Shown: one piece after another, positions 43,466-51,180 of the stretch
How the letters are laid out: every line of letters starts with the position of its first letter
Numbering within the stretch: position 1 is the stretch's first letter
Source: an uncultured Faecalicatena sp.
Lineage (GTDB): Bacteria; Bacillota; Clostridia; Lachnospirales; Lachnospiraceae
Length of the DNA stretch: 64,000 nucleotides
Assembly (NCBI GenBank): GCA_948468385.1
Contig: CAOKHZ010000006.1
Coordinates: 62,001-126,000, forward strand
Direction: 5' to 3'
Translations under genes and position numbers: made by a program
The notes under the pieces: generated by a model
Database searches by the model: none
The model's input: only the letters and a program-made list of their open reading frames with translations
Told to the model about the DNA's origin: nothing

Positions 43466-43843
43466 TCACTTTACGGCAATCGCCTCAATCTCGCACAGTA
43501 CCCCTTTCGGCAAATCCCTCACCGCGACGCAGCTGCGCGCCGGCTTACTTGAGAAATATTTGGCGTACACTTCATTAAAAGCGGCGAAATCATTCATATC
43601 CGCCAGAAAGCAAGTCGTCTTAAACACCTTGTCAAAGCCGCTTCCGGCCGCCTCCAAAATTGCCCCGACGTTCTTGCAGCTTTGCTCTGCCTGGGCACCA
43701 ATTCCATCCGGCACGTTTCCATTTTCCGGATTTACCGGAATCTGTCCCGAAGTAAAGACAAGGCCGCCCACTTCGTAGCCTTGCGAATATGGGCCGATTG
43801 CTCCCGGCGCGTTTTGCGTTTCAATCACTTCCATAATCAACAT
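43466..43843 (-). CDS. ridA: RidA family enamine/imine deaminase
   Basis: A 125-residue protein of normal RidA size. VIETQNAPGAIGPYSQGYEV, LVFTSGQIPVNPENG, and the Arg-containing RSCVAVRDLPKGVLCEIEAI are the family signatures; the Arg of AVRDLP binds the carboxylate of the imine substrate. RidA clears reactive 2-aminoacrylate-type intermediates released by PLP enzymes. The gene overlaps the end of the MalY-like aminotransferase/lyase gene by 7 bases, and that enzyme makes exactly such intermediates when it acts on cystathionine or cysteine, so the pairing makes chemical sense. Confidence 0.95.
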   Translation of the reverse strand: MLIMEVIETQNAPGAIGPYSQGYEVGGLVFTSGQIPVNPENGNVPDGIGAQAEQSCKNVGAILEAAGSGFDKVFKTTCFLADMNDFAAFNEVYAKYFSSKPARSCVAVRDLPKGVLCEIEAIAVK

Positions 43844-45012
43844 CCCTCCAATGCTTTTTTCAAAATGTCACACGCTTCCACCACGACGCTGCGCGGGCAG
43901 CCCAGGTTCACGCGTCCAAAGCCGGTCGCGTCCGCGACAAAGTTATCGTCGCCGTATTCCAGATACAGCCCCGCGCCGGAAATTTTACGATCCAGCTCGT
44001 CATCCGTCATGCCGTAGGCCCTGAAATCAAGCCAGGCCAAGTAGGTTCCTTCTGCCTTGCGAAATTTTATTTTCGGCAGGTTTTCACTCAGGAACTTTTC
44101 CAAATAGTCAAAGTTTCCGTCCAGATACTCGCACAGTTCATCCACCCAGTCGTCACACGCCCCGCCATAAGCTCCAATCACGGCCTCCATGGACAACGGG
44201 TTCGGAGAACCGCAATAACGGCTGTCGTCATGTGCCGCTTTAAATTCCGGGTCATAGGTAATCACATACGCATGCGCCAGCCCCGCAATGTTAAACGTTT
44301 TGGCACAAGACGTCGTCGTAATGATCCTTGGATCCTGCGGATACAAGGTGGTCAGTGAAATCATTTTCTTATCGCGACGAATCAAATCATGGTGAATTTC
44401 ATCCACGAAAATCTTTACATTGTTCGCAAAGCAGATTTCCGCCAGCCTGCGAAGCTCTTCCTCCGTCCACACGCGGCCGCTCGGGTTGTGCGGGCTGCAC
44501 AGCACCAGCAAGGTATTTTCCGGCTTCGCGCACTCCGCTTCCAACTGCTCCCAGTTCATTGTATAATAACCGTCATTATTTACCAGGCTCAAGCTTATGG
44601 CCTTGCGGTCATATTCACTGATCGGATTCCACAAGTAGGTATAACTTGGCGTAAATACCATGATTCCATCTCCGTCTTTGGTCTGGCTTGCCAAAACCTC
44701 CCTATAAATGTCCACCACGGCGCTGGAAATCGAAATATTATCCGCCATAGTTTCTATTCCATGACGGCGTTTCAGCCAGCCACATACCGCGTCCGTATAG
44801 CTTTTCGGCAATTCATAGCACGCGTATGCCAGAATGCGCTTGTCCACCCGTGCGCGAATCGCGTCGAGAATCGGTTCCGGGCAGGCAAAGTCCATATCCG
44901 CCACCCACATCGGAATATATTTTTCCGGCAGGTAAGGGCAGTATGCCTGATCATACTTCAAACTGTTTGTATTTTTACGGTCAATAATTTCATCAAAATT
45001 ATATTTACCCAA
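43837..45012 (-). CDS. MalY/PatB-type PLP-dependent C-S lyase/aminotransferase
   Basis: A 391-residue fold-type I PLP enzyme. YIPMWVADMDFACPEPILDA near the N-terminus, VLCSPHNPSGRVWTEEEL, and TTTSCAKTFNIAGLAHAYVI with the PLP-binding Lys are hallmarks of the MalY/PatB cystathionine beta-lyase group. It would split cystathionine or related beta-thio amino acids to a thiol, ammonia and pyruvate by way of 2-aminoacrylate, or act as an aminotransferase. RidA follows with a 7-base overlap and the MFS carrier precedes it by 41 bases, which suggests uptake and breakdown of a sulfur-containing or D-amino acid compound. Confidence 0.93.
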   Translation of the reverse strand: MGKYNFDEIIDRKNTNSLKYDQAYCPYLPEKYIPMWVADMDFACPEPILDAIRARVDKRILAYACYELPKSYTDAVCGWLKRRHGIETMADNISISSAVVDIYREVLASQTKDGDGIMVFTPSYTYLWNPISEYDRKAISLSLVNNDGYYTMNWEQLEAECAKPENTLLVLCSPHNPSGRVWTEEELRRLAEICFANNVKIFVDEIHHDLIRRDKKMISLTTLYPQDPRIITTTSCAKTFNIAGLAHAYVITYDPEFKAAHDDSRYCGSPNPLSMEAVIGAYGGACDDWVDELCEYLDGNFDYLEKFLSENLPKIKFRKAEGTYLAWLDFRAYGMTDDELDRKISGAGLYLEYGDDNFVADATGFGRVNLGCPRSVVVEACDILKKALEGC

Positions 45013-45053
45013 TTACTTCAACCCCTTTCCATCTCAGGTACTTTTTTGCCAGA

Positions 45054-46349
45054 TTAATTTTCATTCTTTATATGATGGTGCTGCTCCATAAACCATGCGG
45101 ACGTCTTTCCGGCTTTCAGACGGCGATCCACGATGATACAACAAATCAAGCCTGCAACGGCAAATGCCAGGCACATCCCGAACACATAGTAATAACCATT
45201 GGTGCCGTTTGCCTCTATCATGTTACCGGCGATCGTATAACAGAACGTATCCGGAATCGTCATAATCAGGCTTTCAATCCCTACCGAGGTTCCGAACAAA
45301 AACAGCGGCGTCTCGATATTCGTCAAAACGGTGCTGGAAATCGCGCTGCGTCCTTTTACGGAGAAAGCCAGTAAAACGGTACACAAAATCGCAATTGCGA
45401 GCAATGCCGGCTGCCATGGCAGGATAATCATGGCCACCATGCTCACCACGTAAAACATCAACCATAACAAGTAGGACCGTACCGCCCCGAAACGAGTGGC
45501 CAATACGCCTGCAATCAGAGGCGCCACCAGGCCGACGCCATGATTTGTCACCGTGGACAATGCCGTGGCAACCGCCTCGGACATGCCGAACGCGTCTACC
45601 ATCAACGGAGCGAGATATGTAATGCCAATATATCCCGTATAACCCAACCCGATTGCCAACCAAATCAGCCACTGATCCGGGTCGCGGAAAAGAATCAGGA
45701 CGTTCTTCAACGTAAATCCGCCTTCGTTTTCCTTCTTCATTTTAATGAAATCTTCACGGGTCGTCTTATCCACCATCGGCAGCGTGACAACGACAAGCAC
45801 GTTCATAACCAGGCATATGACCAGAATCACGCGCACGCCGGCGATGGACGCAAACGACGCGACGGCCGCGGATGCCGCAAAACCGGTAAGCAAGGCCGAC
45901 GCGGCTATCACGAAGTCAAGCCATGCGAATATCTGGTTTGATTCCTCGTTCGTCCCCAATCCCGCCAGCAGTTTTGCCATCGGGCTCCACATCGGCAACA
46001 ACGCAAATGCGCAGAAACAGATGACGGACGGAATAAATCCCGGGCTCATCAGCAAGATGACTGATAAAATGACACAGACGCTGCAGGAAAACATCATCAT
46101 AATCTTCGGCCGCATCAAATCAGTAACAAACCCATTATAGAAGTAGGCAACTACCGCCGCCACGCCTACGGCGGACAAGATAAGCCCCATCTGACTGTCC
46201 GTCAGTCCGTTCGCCTCTTTGTAAATCACGTAATAGTCGCGGGCAAGATACTGCAGGATTCCTAATGCGTTGTATGCCATGCCGCACACGATTACCGCCA
46301 GCCATTGCTTGCCGTTCAATCTTACTTTTGTCTTTTTGGTTTCTTCCAT
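45054..46349 (-). CDS. MFS transporter
   Basis: A 431-residue carrier of the major facilitator superfamily with about 12 hydrophobic segments; LSAVGVAAVVAYFYNGFVTD and LMRPKIMMMFSC mark the loop 2-3 region, and a charged central loop (MVDKTTREDFIKMKKENEGG) separates the halves. It is first in the MFS-MalY-RidA operon, behind the promoter at 46505-46533. By context it imports the substrate of the PLP lyase, or exports its product. The group resembles OFA/proton-linked carriers but the substrate is not readable. Start after GAGAGGAG. Confidence 0.9.
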   Translation of the reverse strand: MEETKKTKVRLNGKQWLAVIVCGMAYNALGILQYLARDYYVIYKEANGLTDSQMGLILSAVGVAAVVAYFYNGFVTDLMRPKIMMMFSCSVCVILSVILLMSPGFIPSVICFCAFALLPMWSPMAKLLAGLGTNEESNQIFAWLDFVIAASALLTGFAASAAVASFASIAGVRVILVICLVMNVLVVVTLPMVDKTTREDFIKMKKENEGGFTLKNVLILFRDPDQWLIWLAIGLGYTGYIGITYLAPLMVDAFGMSEAVATALSTVTNHGVGLVAPLIAGVLATRFGAVRSYLLWLMFYVVSMVAMIILPWQPALLAIAILCTVLLAFSVKGRSAISSTVLTNIETPLFLFGTSVGIESLIMTIPDTFCYTIAGNMIEANGTNGYYYVFGMCLAFAVAGLICCIIVDRRLKAGKTSAWFMEQHHHIKNEN

Positions 46350-46456
46350 GAGTCTTTCTCCTCTCTAAACTCTCATGCGCCTGACGACGCACCATCTTGG
46401 GGTCAAAATGCTTTTTGCCCTACCCCCCACGCGGGAGATTCCCTTCCTCCTTCGCG
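46350..46456. other. Leader of the MFS operon
   Basis: Transcribed leader between the predicted operator and the MFS start codon. Apart from the GAGAGGAG ribosome binding site I see a CCCCACGCGGGAGAT-like GC-rich stretch near 46426 but no riboswitch or uORF that I can support. Confidence 0.3.
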
Positions 46457-46493
46457 TGATAAAAACTTTATTTGCGCAATAAAAGTTTTATCA
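46457..46493. promoter_or_regulatory. Imperfect 37-bp palindrome, candidate operator
   Basis: GATAAAAACTTTATT and AATAAAAGTTTTATC flank the core TTGCGCAA. One arm has a single base more than the other. It lies just downstream of the -10 box of the MFS operon promoter, where a bound repressor would block initiation. The YheO-type regulator at 42418 is the nearest candidate; that link is inference. Confidence 0.55.
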
Positions 46494-46504
46494 TTTACAC
46501 TGTA

Positions 46505-46533
46505 ATTGTATAATATTTTTATCGCTTTGTAAA
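46505..46533 (-). promoter_or_regulatory. Promoter of the MFS-MalY-RidA operon
   Basis: Minus strand TTTACA (46533-46528), exactly 17 bases, TACAAT (46510-46505). The palindrome at 46457-46493 overlaps the start of the transcript. The same block is found in degraded form at 49230-49290. Confidence 0.65.
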
Positions 46534-46705
46534 TATTTTTATCATCTACTATTTTCACAAAAAATGTTTCCTTTTTTTATGTATATTGCACAATTTCTGT
46601 TACAATTCTTTCCATGGTTACAACTTGAAGCCGGGAGAGTCTTGTGATATCATAAGCACATGGACATAACGGTACATTTTCAATGGGAAAGGAGCGAAAG
46701 ATCAG

Positions 46706-47205
46706 ATGGGTGTTTATTTGAACGAACCGGGCGCATATGGTCTGTTTCAGGAAGATTATTCCCTCACGTACTATGTAGATAAAACGGAAATCCTGCCGAT
46801 TGCCAAGTATTCCAGCGGCTCCGAACTAAATATGTTTTTTGTGTATTCGATGGCTACAAGAGCGAAATACAGTGAATACTTCGGATTTACCGATGAAGAG
46901 GTGGACGATTTATATCAGAAATACCTACGAACAGAGAGCGAACCAAGAATAACCCGCGAGGGGCTGGAACAATGGTATGACGGCTATCAGACGGCGGGCG
47001 GAAAGAAGTTGTATAATCCCCGGTCTGTAATCGGCGCGCTGAGCGATAATCAGTTGGGCAGCTACTGGACAAGTTCGGGGAAAATCCAGAATACACCGGA
47101 CGAATCCTTGCGGTTGGCATTGCCTACAATAAAAAGGATAAGAATAAACGGCATGAGTGTAAAGTTGAAGTGCTGCGTGAGAAATTAGGAACTGTAAGAA
47201 AATAA
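46706..47205 (+). pseudogene. AAA-ATPase/PD-(D/E)XK-type protein, internally deleted and frameshifted
   Basis: The N-terminus MGVYLNEPGAYGLFQEDYSL then YYVDKTEILPI is the start of the DUF1703-type ATPase family seen elsewhere here. It jumps from the Walker A region straight to the middle part (YFGFTDEEVDDLY, LEQWYDGYQTAGG, LYNPRSVIGAL, SYWTSSG), so about 200 codons are lost. Near 47100 a frameshift moves the C-terminus (GIAYNKKDKNKRHECKVEVL) into another frame that ends at 47203. The nuclease domain is largely missing. The start follows AAAGGAG. It is a dead copy of the subfamily typified by the gene at 61818. Confidence 0.8.
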
Positions 47206-47252
47206 CTTGAACAGATTGCGTAGGATATTTAAGTTATTTCCATACAGTTCCT
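47187..47252. repeat. 66-base imperfect inverted repeat (possible MITE)
   Basis: AGGAACTGTAAGAAAATAAC at 47187 and its near complement ending ATTTCCATACAGTTCCT at 47252 make a 22-base stem with two mismatches around a 22-base loop. The size and long inverted ends fit a minimal transposon-like element or a strong hairpin. It covers the 3' end of the broken ATPase gene. Confidence 0.6.
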
Positions 47253-47299
47253 AAGATAGGGCATGCGGGGGCAAGAGTGAAAAAGAAGAGGTGACGGTT

Positions 47300-48985
47300 A
47301 TGGCAAGGACGGTTGCTATTGGCAAACAAGATTTTGAAAAAGTGATTACGGAAGACGTTTTTTACGTGGACAAGACGAAGTTTATCAAGGAATGGTGGGA
47401 CGGCAGGGACGACGTAACGTTAATCACCCGCCCCAGGCGGTTCGGCAAGACACTAAACCTTAGCATGGTGGAGAAATTTTTCTCCGTAAAATATGCGGGA
47501 CGAAGCGACTTGTTTGAAAATTTGTCCATCTGGGGCGAGGAAGAATACCGCGATCTGCAAGGAACGTACCCTATGATTTTCCTAAGCTTCGCGGATGTGA
47601 AGGGAACGAACTTTCCTGACACATATGAGAAAATATGCCAGCTCATCACGGACGTGTACAACCAGTGTGACTTTTTGCTTGAAGGGGAATTATTAAATGA
47701 GAATGAAAAAGCGAACTATCGAAAAGTGTCCAGTGACATGAACATCCCCATGGCTTCAGGTTCCCTAAAGGCATTGTCCAATTATCTTGCACGCTATTAT
47801 GGCAAGAGTGTCATTATTTTGTTGGATGAATATGACACGCCAATGCAGGAAGCCTACGTGTGCGGTTATTGGAAAGAACTCACTTCCTTTATGCGGAGCT
47901 TGTTCAATGCCACATTCAAGACCAACCCGTATCTGGAAAGAGCCCTGATGACCGGCATTACGAGGGTGAGCAAAGAATCCATTTTTTCAGATTTTAACAA
48001 TCCCGAAGTGGTAACCACGACCTCGGAAAAATACGAGGACTCTTTTGGCTTTACGCAAGAAGAAGTCAGGGAGGCGTTAAAGGAATATGGTCTCTATGAA
48101 GAGCGCGAAAACGTCAGGACGTGGTATGACGGCTTCACCTTTGGCAGGAAACGGGACATTTATAATCCGTGGTCCATCATCGGTTATTTGGATAAACGAA
48201 AGTTCACCGCATATTGGGCGAACACGAGCAGTAACAGCCTGGTCGGGAAACTGATTCGCGAGGGCAGCGCGGACGTAAAAATCACCATGGAAGACTTGCT
48301 GGCAGGCGGAACGCTCCACACAAAGATTGACGAACAGATTGTGTACAACCAACTGGACAATGGCGAGGACGCGATTTGGAGCCTGCTTTTGGCGAGCGGA
48401 TATTTGCGTGTGGAAAGCTACGAGATCAATGAGGACGGAGAGGAAAACTACGAACTAAAACTCACCAATAAGGAAGTTACCCTTATGTTCAAGAGAATGA
48501 TAAACGGCTGGTTTCAAACGCCCGCGTCGGCGTATAACGCATTTATCAGAGCCTTGCTTTCTGGAGACGTGGAGGCCATGAACGCCTATATGAACCGAAT
48601 TACTTCCACGACATTTAGTTTCTTCGACACTGGAAACGGTTCGACGGAGGAATCAGAACCGGAACGCTTCTATCACGGCTTCGTGCTGGGACTGATGGTC
48701 GATTTATCAAAACGTTACAAAATCACTTCAAACCGGGAAAGCGGTTACGGGCGGTACGACGTGATGCTGGAACCGCGAAGCAAAGAAGACGATGCCATCA
48801 TCATCGAATTCAAGGTCTGCCGGACGGCGAAAAAACAGACGCTTGAAGAAGCCGTGAATGAGGCCTTGAAGCAGATAGAGGAAAAGAATTACACGGCAAA
48901 TCTGGAAGATGCAGGGATAGAATCAGAAAGGATTCGGAAATACGGATTCGCGTTCGAGGGAAAAAAGGTCTTGATTGGAGAATAA
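47300..48985 (+). CDS. AAA-ATPase-like/PD-(D/E)XK nuclease domain protein (DUF1703-type), copy A
   Basis: A 561-residue two-domain protein. The N-terminal half is the AAA-ATPase-like domain: YVDKTKFIKEWW, Walker A-like TRPRRFGKTLNLS (about residue 55) and Walker B SVIILLDEYDTPMQEAYV (about 170), then ALMTGITRVSKESIFSDFNN. The C-terminal domain has the nuclease-like pattern GYGRYDVMLEPR...IIIEFKVCR, giving the Asp and ExK-like Glu-Phe-Lys of the PD-(D/E)XK fold. Function is unknown; such genes are multiplied and decay often in gut Clostridia and Bacteroidetes. It is highly similar to the copy at 59998-61674. The start is at MARTVAIG after AGAGGTGA. A hairpin terminator follows. Confidence 0.9.
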   Translation: MARTVAIGKQDFEKVITEDVFYVDKTKFIKEWWDGRDDVTLITRPRRFGKTLNLSMVEKFFSVKYAGRSDLFENLSIWGEEEYRDLQGTYPMIFLSFADVKGTNFPDTYEKICQLITDVYNQCDFLLEGELLNENEKANYRKVSSDMNIPMASGSLKALSNYLARYYGKSVIILLDEYDTPMQEAYVCGYWKELTSFMRSLFNATFKTNPYLERALMTGITRVSKESIFSDFNNPEVVTTTSEKYEDSFGFTQEEVREALKEYGLYEERENVRTWYDGFTFGRKRDIYNPWSIIGYLDKRKFTAYWANTSSNSLVGKLIREGSADVKITMEDLLAGGTLHTKIDEQIVYNQLDNGEDAIWSLLLASGYLRVESYEINEDGEENYELKLTNKEVTLMFKRMINGWFQTPASAYNAFIRALLSGDVEAMNAYMNRITSTTFSFFDTGNGSTEESEPERFYHGFVLGLMVDLSKRYKITSNRESGYGRYDVMLEPRSKEDDAIIIEFKVCRTAKKQTLEEAVNEALKQIEEKNYTANLEDAGIESERIRKYGFAFEGKKVLIGE

Positions 48986-49001
48986 TAAGAAACAATCATA
49001 A

Positions 49002-49051
49002 GGGGGGAGCGGCCACGCAGATTGAGTGGACACGCTCCCCCTCTTTCCTTT
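49002..49051 (+). terminator. Terminator after ATPase/nuclease copy A
   Basis: GGGGGGAGCG and CGCTCCCCCT enclose a further GCCACGCAGATTGAGTGG hairpin-like loop and are followed by CTTTCCTTTTC. The block, including the loop, recurs at 51124-51177 in front of the P-ATPase gene end, so it was duplicated. Confidence 0.7.
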
Positions 49052-49056
49052 TCATT

Positions 49057-49237
49057 TTACCCTTGTTTACCCAACATCCGATGCGACATCACCAATATTT
49101 CATGCGCCAGCACCTGCAAGGCCTGCGAGGACATCTCGCCAAGCACCGCGTTAATCCGCACCCGCGTAAAAATTACAACGGGATTTCCGCCTATTCCTGA
49201 ATATAATCCAAAGAAATGGGTACGACCTTCTCATTGA
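49057..49237 (-). pseudogene. Collapsed fossil of the P-type ATPase gene
   Basis: Three short blocks match the intact ATPase at 51181-53973 in the right order and strand. Bases 49057-49114 match 51181-51238 (the C-terminus with the stop codon), 49106-49165 match about 52403-52463, and 49161-49237 match about 52873-52950. Each junction falls on a short direct repeat of the intact gene (GCCAGCACC at the first, CCCGC at the second), the hallmark of deletion between microhomologies. Together about 2.6 kb of coding sequence has been reduced to 180 bases. Confidence 0.85.
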
Positions 49238-49330
49238 TAATACTCTTATCACTTTGTAAACCTTTTTATCACCTGCTATTTTCACAAAATATGTACCACG
49301 TTTTTGTGCAAATCACACAATTCCAAGAAC
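49238..49330. repeat. Degenerate copy of the MFS-operon promoter region
   Basis: The stretch with CTTTGTAAACCTTTTTATCA and CTATTTTCACAAAATATGT resembles 46510-46600 (CTTTGTAAATATTTTTATCA, CTATTTTCACAAAAAATGT) over about 90 bases. It lies upstream of the collapsed ATPase on the minus strand and of the SGNH lipoprotein gene on the plus strand. Whether it still drives transcription is unclear. The rest of the gap to 49468 has a GGAGG site for the next gene and nothing else that I recognise. Confidence 0.6.
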
Positions 49331-49468
49331 AAAAAAACAATTATTTACACACATTATCTACGTTGGTCATAGTATAATGCATTTGAAATATGGAAGTTAA
49401 TCTGCCATCAGACTTGTAAATCATGGTAATTCTTGTGGCAGATATAAGGAAAAAGGAGGGATTCAGTT

Positions 49469-50944
49469 ATGATTAATCTAAAATCGAGAACCCTTGGCGT
49501 AACTCTCGCACTCACGCTGTCATTGACCACTTTTGCCGCGACCGGCTGCGCCAAGACGGAAGACGGCGGCAAAGAAGAATTGCCAAAAGCCGACAAGCAA
49601 GAGACAACATTCGTTACAGAAGATGAGGTGACCCCCATCGAAGAAAACCGCCTGACCGGCCTCAACATCGCTTATCTCGGTTCTTCCGTCATGGAAGGGA
49701 CGGGAAACGACGGGGTTTCCTTTGTCGAATTCATTGCCAAGAGAAATAATGGCACTTACGTTAAGGACACCAAGGCAGACAGTACAATGGCCGACACCGG
49801 CGAAGATTCCTATGTGCAGCGCGTCCAAAAGATGGACAAGGAAGCAAAGATTGACGCCTTCATCTGCGAAATCCCGTTCGCGGACGTGGACAAGAACGTC
49901 CCAATTGGTGAAATCAAGGACGCGGCGACTCTCGATGACCTAGAGGCGTTGGAGGACTTCGATACCACCACGACAGCGGGGGCGATGGAATACATTTTCA
50001 ACTATGCGAAACAGACCTGGAACTGCCCGGTCATGTTCTACACCAACGTAAAGACCGATAACGAGGATTACCAGAAACTGGTGGAACTTGGCTGGAAAAT
50101 GCGGACGAAGTGGAAAACCGGCATGCTGGACGCATGGTATCAATTAAGCACCGACACGGACAGCTTTGACGAATACATGGCAGATGAGACGCATCCCAGC
50201 GGAAAAGGTTATTTGGAATGGATTACGCCATTCATCGAAAGCAAAATCCCCGGCATAATACATGATTATGACATATCCCTTATCAATGCCAGACCAGAAT
50301 ACGCGCTGAACGCGGTCGCCACAAACGAGCCGAACATCCTGACCGGCAAACATATAATTTACCTCGGCTCCTCCGTGACCTACGGCGCGTCCAGCGACCA
50401 GCTTTCCTTCGTGGAATACATTGCCAAGAGAAATGACACGACGTACACGAAAGAAGCCATGTCCGGCACGACACTGGTGGACAACAACGGCGGCTCCTAC
50501 ATCCAGCGCATGCTGAACAATATCGACACGAACGAAAAAGCCGACTTGTTCGTGTGCCAGCTTTCCACCAATGACGCAACGACGAATCAGCCGATGGGCG
50601 AAATTAGCGATTCCACCAACTTGGACGACTTTGACACGACGACGGTTATGGGTGCCATGGAATACGTCATTTGCTACGCCAAACAGACTTGGAACTGTCC
50701 GGTCATGTTCTACACCGGAACAAAATATGACAGCGACCAGTATGCGAAAATGGTCGAGGCATTAAAGCAGCTTCAGGCCAAGTACGGCATCGGCGTGATT
50801 AACATGTGGGACAATTTAGACACCAACATCCCGCAGTACGACGAGTACATGGCCGACGAAATTCACCCGAACCGCGCAGGATATTTGAACTGGTGGACGC
50901 CATACATGGAACAATGCATGATAGAATACCTTTCACAACAATAA
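49469..50944 (+). CDS. Lipoprotein with two tandem SGNH/GDSL hydrolase domains
   Basis: A 491-residue secreted lipoprotein. The signal peptide ends with a lipobox-like FAATGC near residue 27. Two homologous SGNH domains follow: residues about 60-275 (LNIAYLGSSVMEGTGND to ADETHPSGKGYLEWITPF) and about 285-491 (HIIYLGSSVTYGASSD to ADEIHPNRAGYLNWWTPY). Domain 2 keeps Ser in block I, Asn in CQLSTNDA (block III) and Asp-His in DEIHP, so it looks active. Domain 1 keeps Ser and Asp-His but has CEIPFADV where block III should be, with no Asn. It probably deacetylates or de-esterifies surface or dietary glycans. The start follows AAAGGAGG. Confidence 0.88.
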   Translation: MINLKSRTLGVTLALTLSLTTFAATGCAKTEDGGKEELPKADKQETTFVTEDEVTPIEENRLTGLNIAYLGSSVMEGTGNDGVSFVEFIAKRNNGTYVKDTKADSTMADTGEDSYVQRVQKMDKEAKIDAFICEIPFADVDKNVPIGEIKDAATLDDLEALEDFDTTTTAGAMEYIFNYAKQTWNCPVMFYTNVKTDNEDYQKLVELGWKMRTKWKTGMLDAWYQLSTDTDSFDEYMADETHPSGKGYLEWITPFIESKIPGIIHDYDISLINARPEYALNAVATNEPNILTGKHIIYLGSSVTYGASSDQLSFVEYIAKRNDTTYTKEAMSGTTLVDNNGGSYIQRMLNNIDTNEKADLFVCQLSTNDATTNQPMGEISDSTNLDDFDTTTVMGAMEYVICYAKQTWNCPVMFYTGTKYDSDQYAKMVEALKQLQAKYGIGVINMWDNLDTNIPQYDEYMADEIHPNRAGYLNWWTPYMEQCMIEYLSQQ

Positions 50945-51075
50945 ATATTTGACAAGCATTCAATGGGGTCGTCTAAAAACGGACGGCTCCGTTTCCATTT
51001 TCAAATGATTTTCCAATCCCCACCCGTTCCGAATTATAAGAGAAAGACAGTTGACTTTATTCTTCAGCCACTTTA

Positions 51076-51177
51076 AGGAAAAGCATTTTAATTGGAGATA
51101 TAGTAAGAAGAAATCGTCACAAGAAGGGGAGCGGCCACGCAGATTGTGAGCGGCTCGCTCCCCCCTCTTTCCTTTTC
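51076..51177. repeat. Second copy of the ATPase/nuclease 3' end and its terminator block
   Basis: Bases 51124-51177 repeat the hairpin block at 49002-49056 (GGAGCGGCCACGCAGATTG, then TCTTTCCTTTTCATT). Just upstream, 51076-51105 (AAAGCATTTTAATTGGAGAT) resembles the last codons of the nuclease gene at 48960-48985 (AAAGGTCTTGATTGGAGAAT), with stops and shifts. So this side keeps the intact P-ATPase but only a scrap of the nuclease gene, the mirror image of the other copy. The scrap match is short and less certain. The remainder of 50945-51075 shows no gene. Confidence 0.5.
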
Positions 51178-51180
51178 ATT

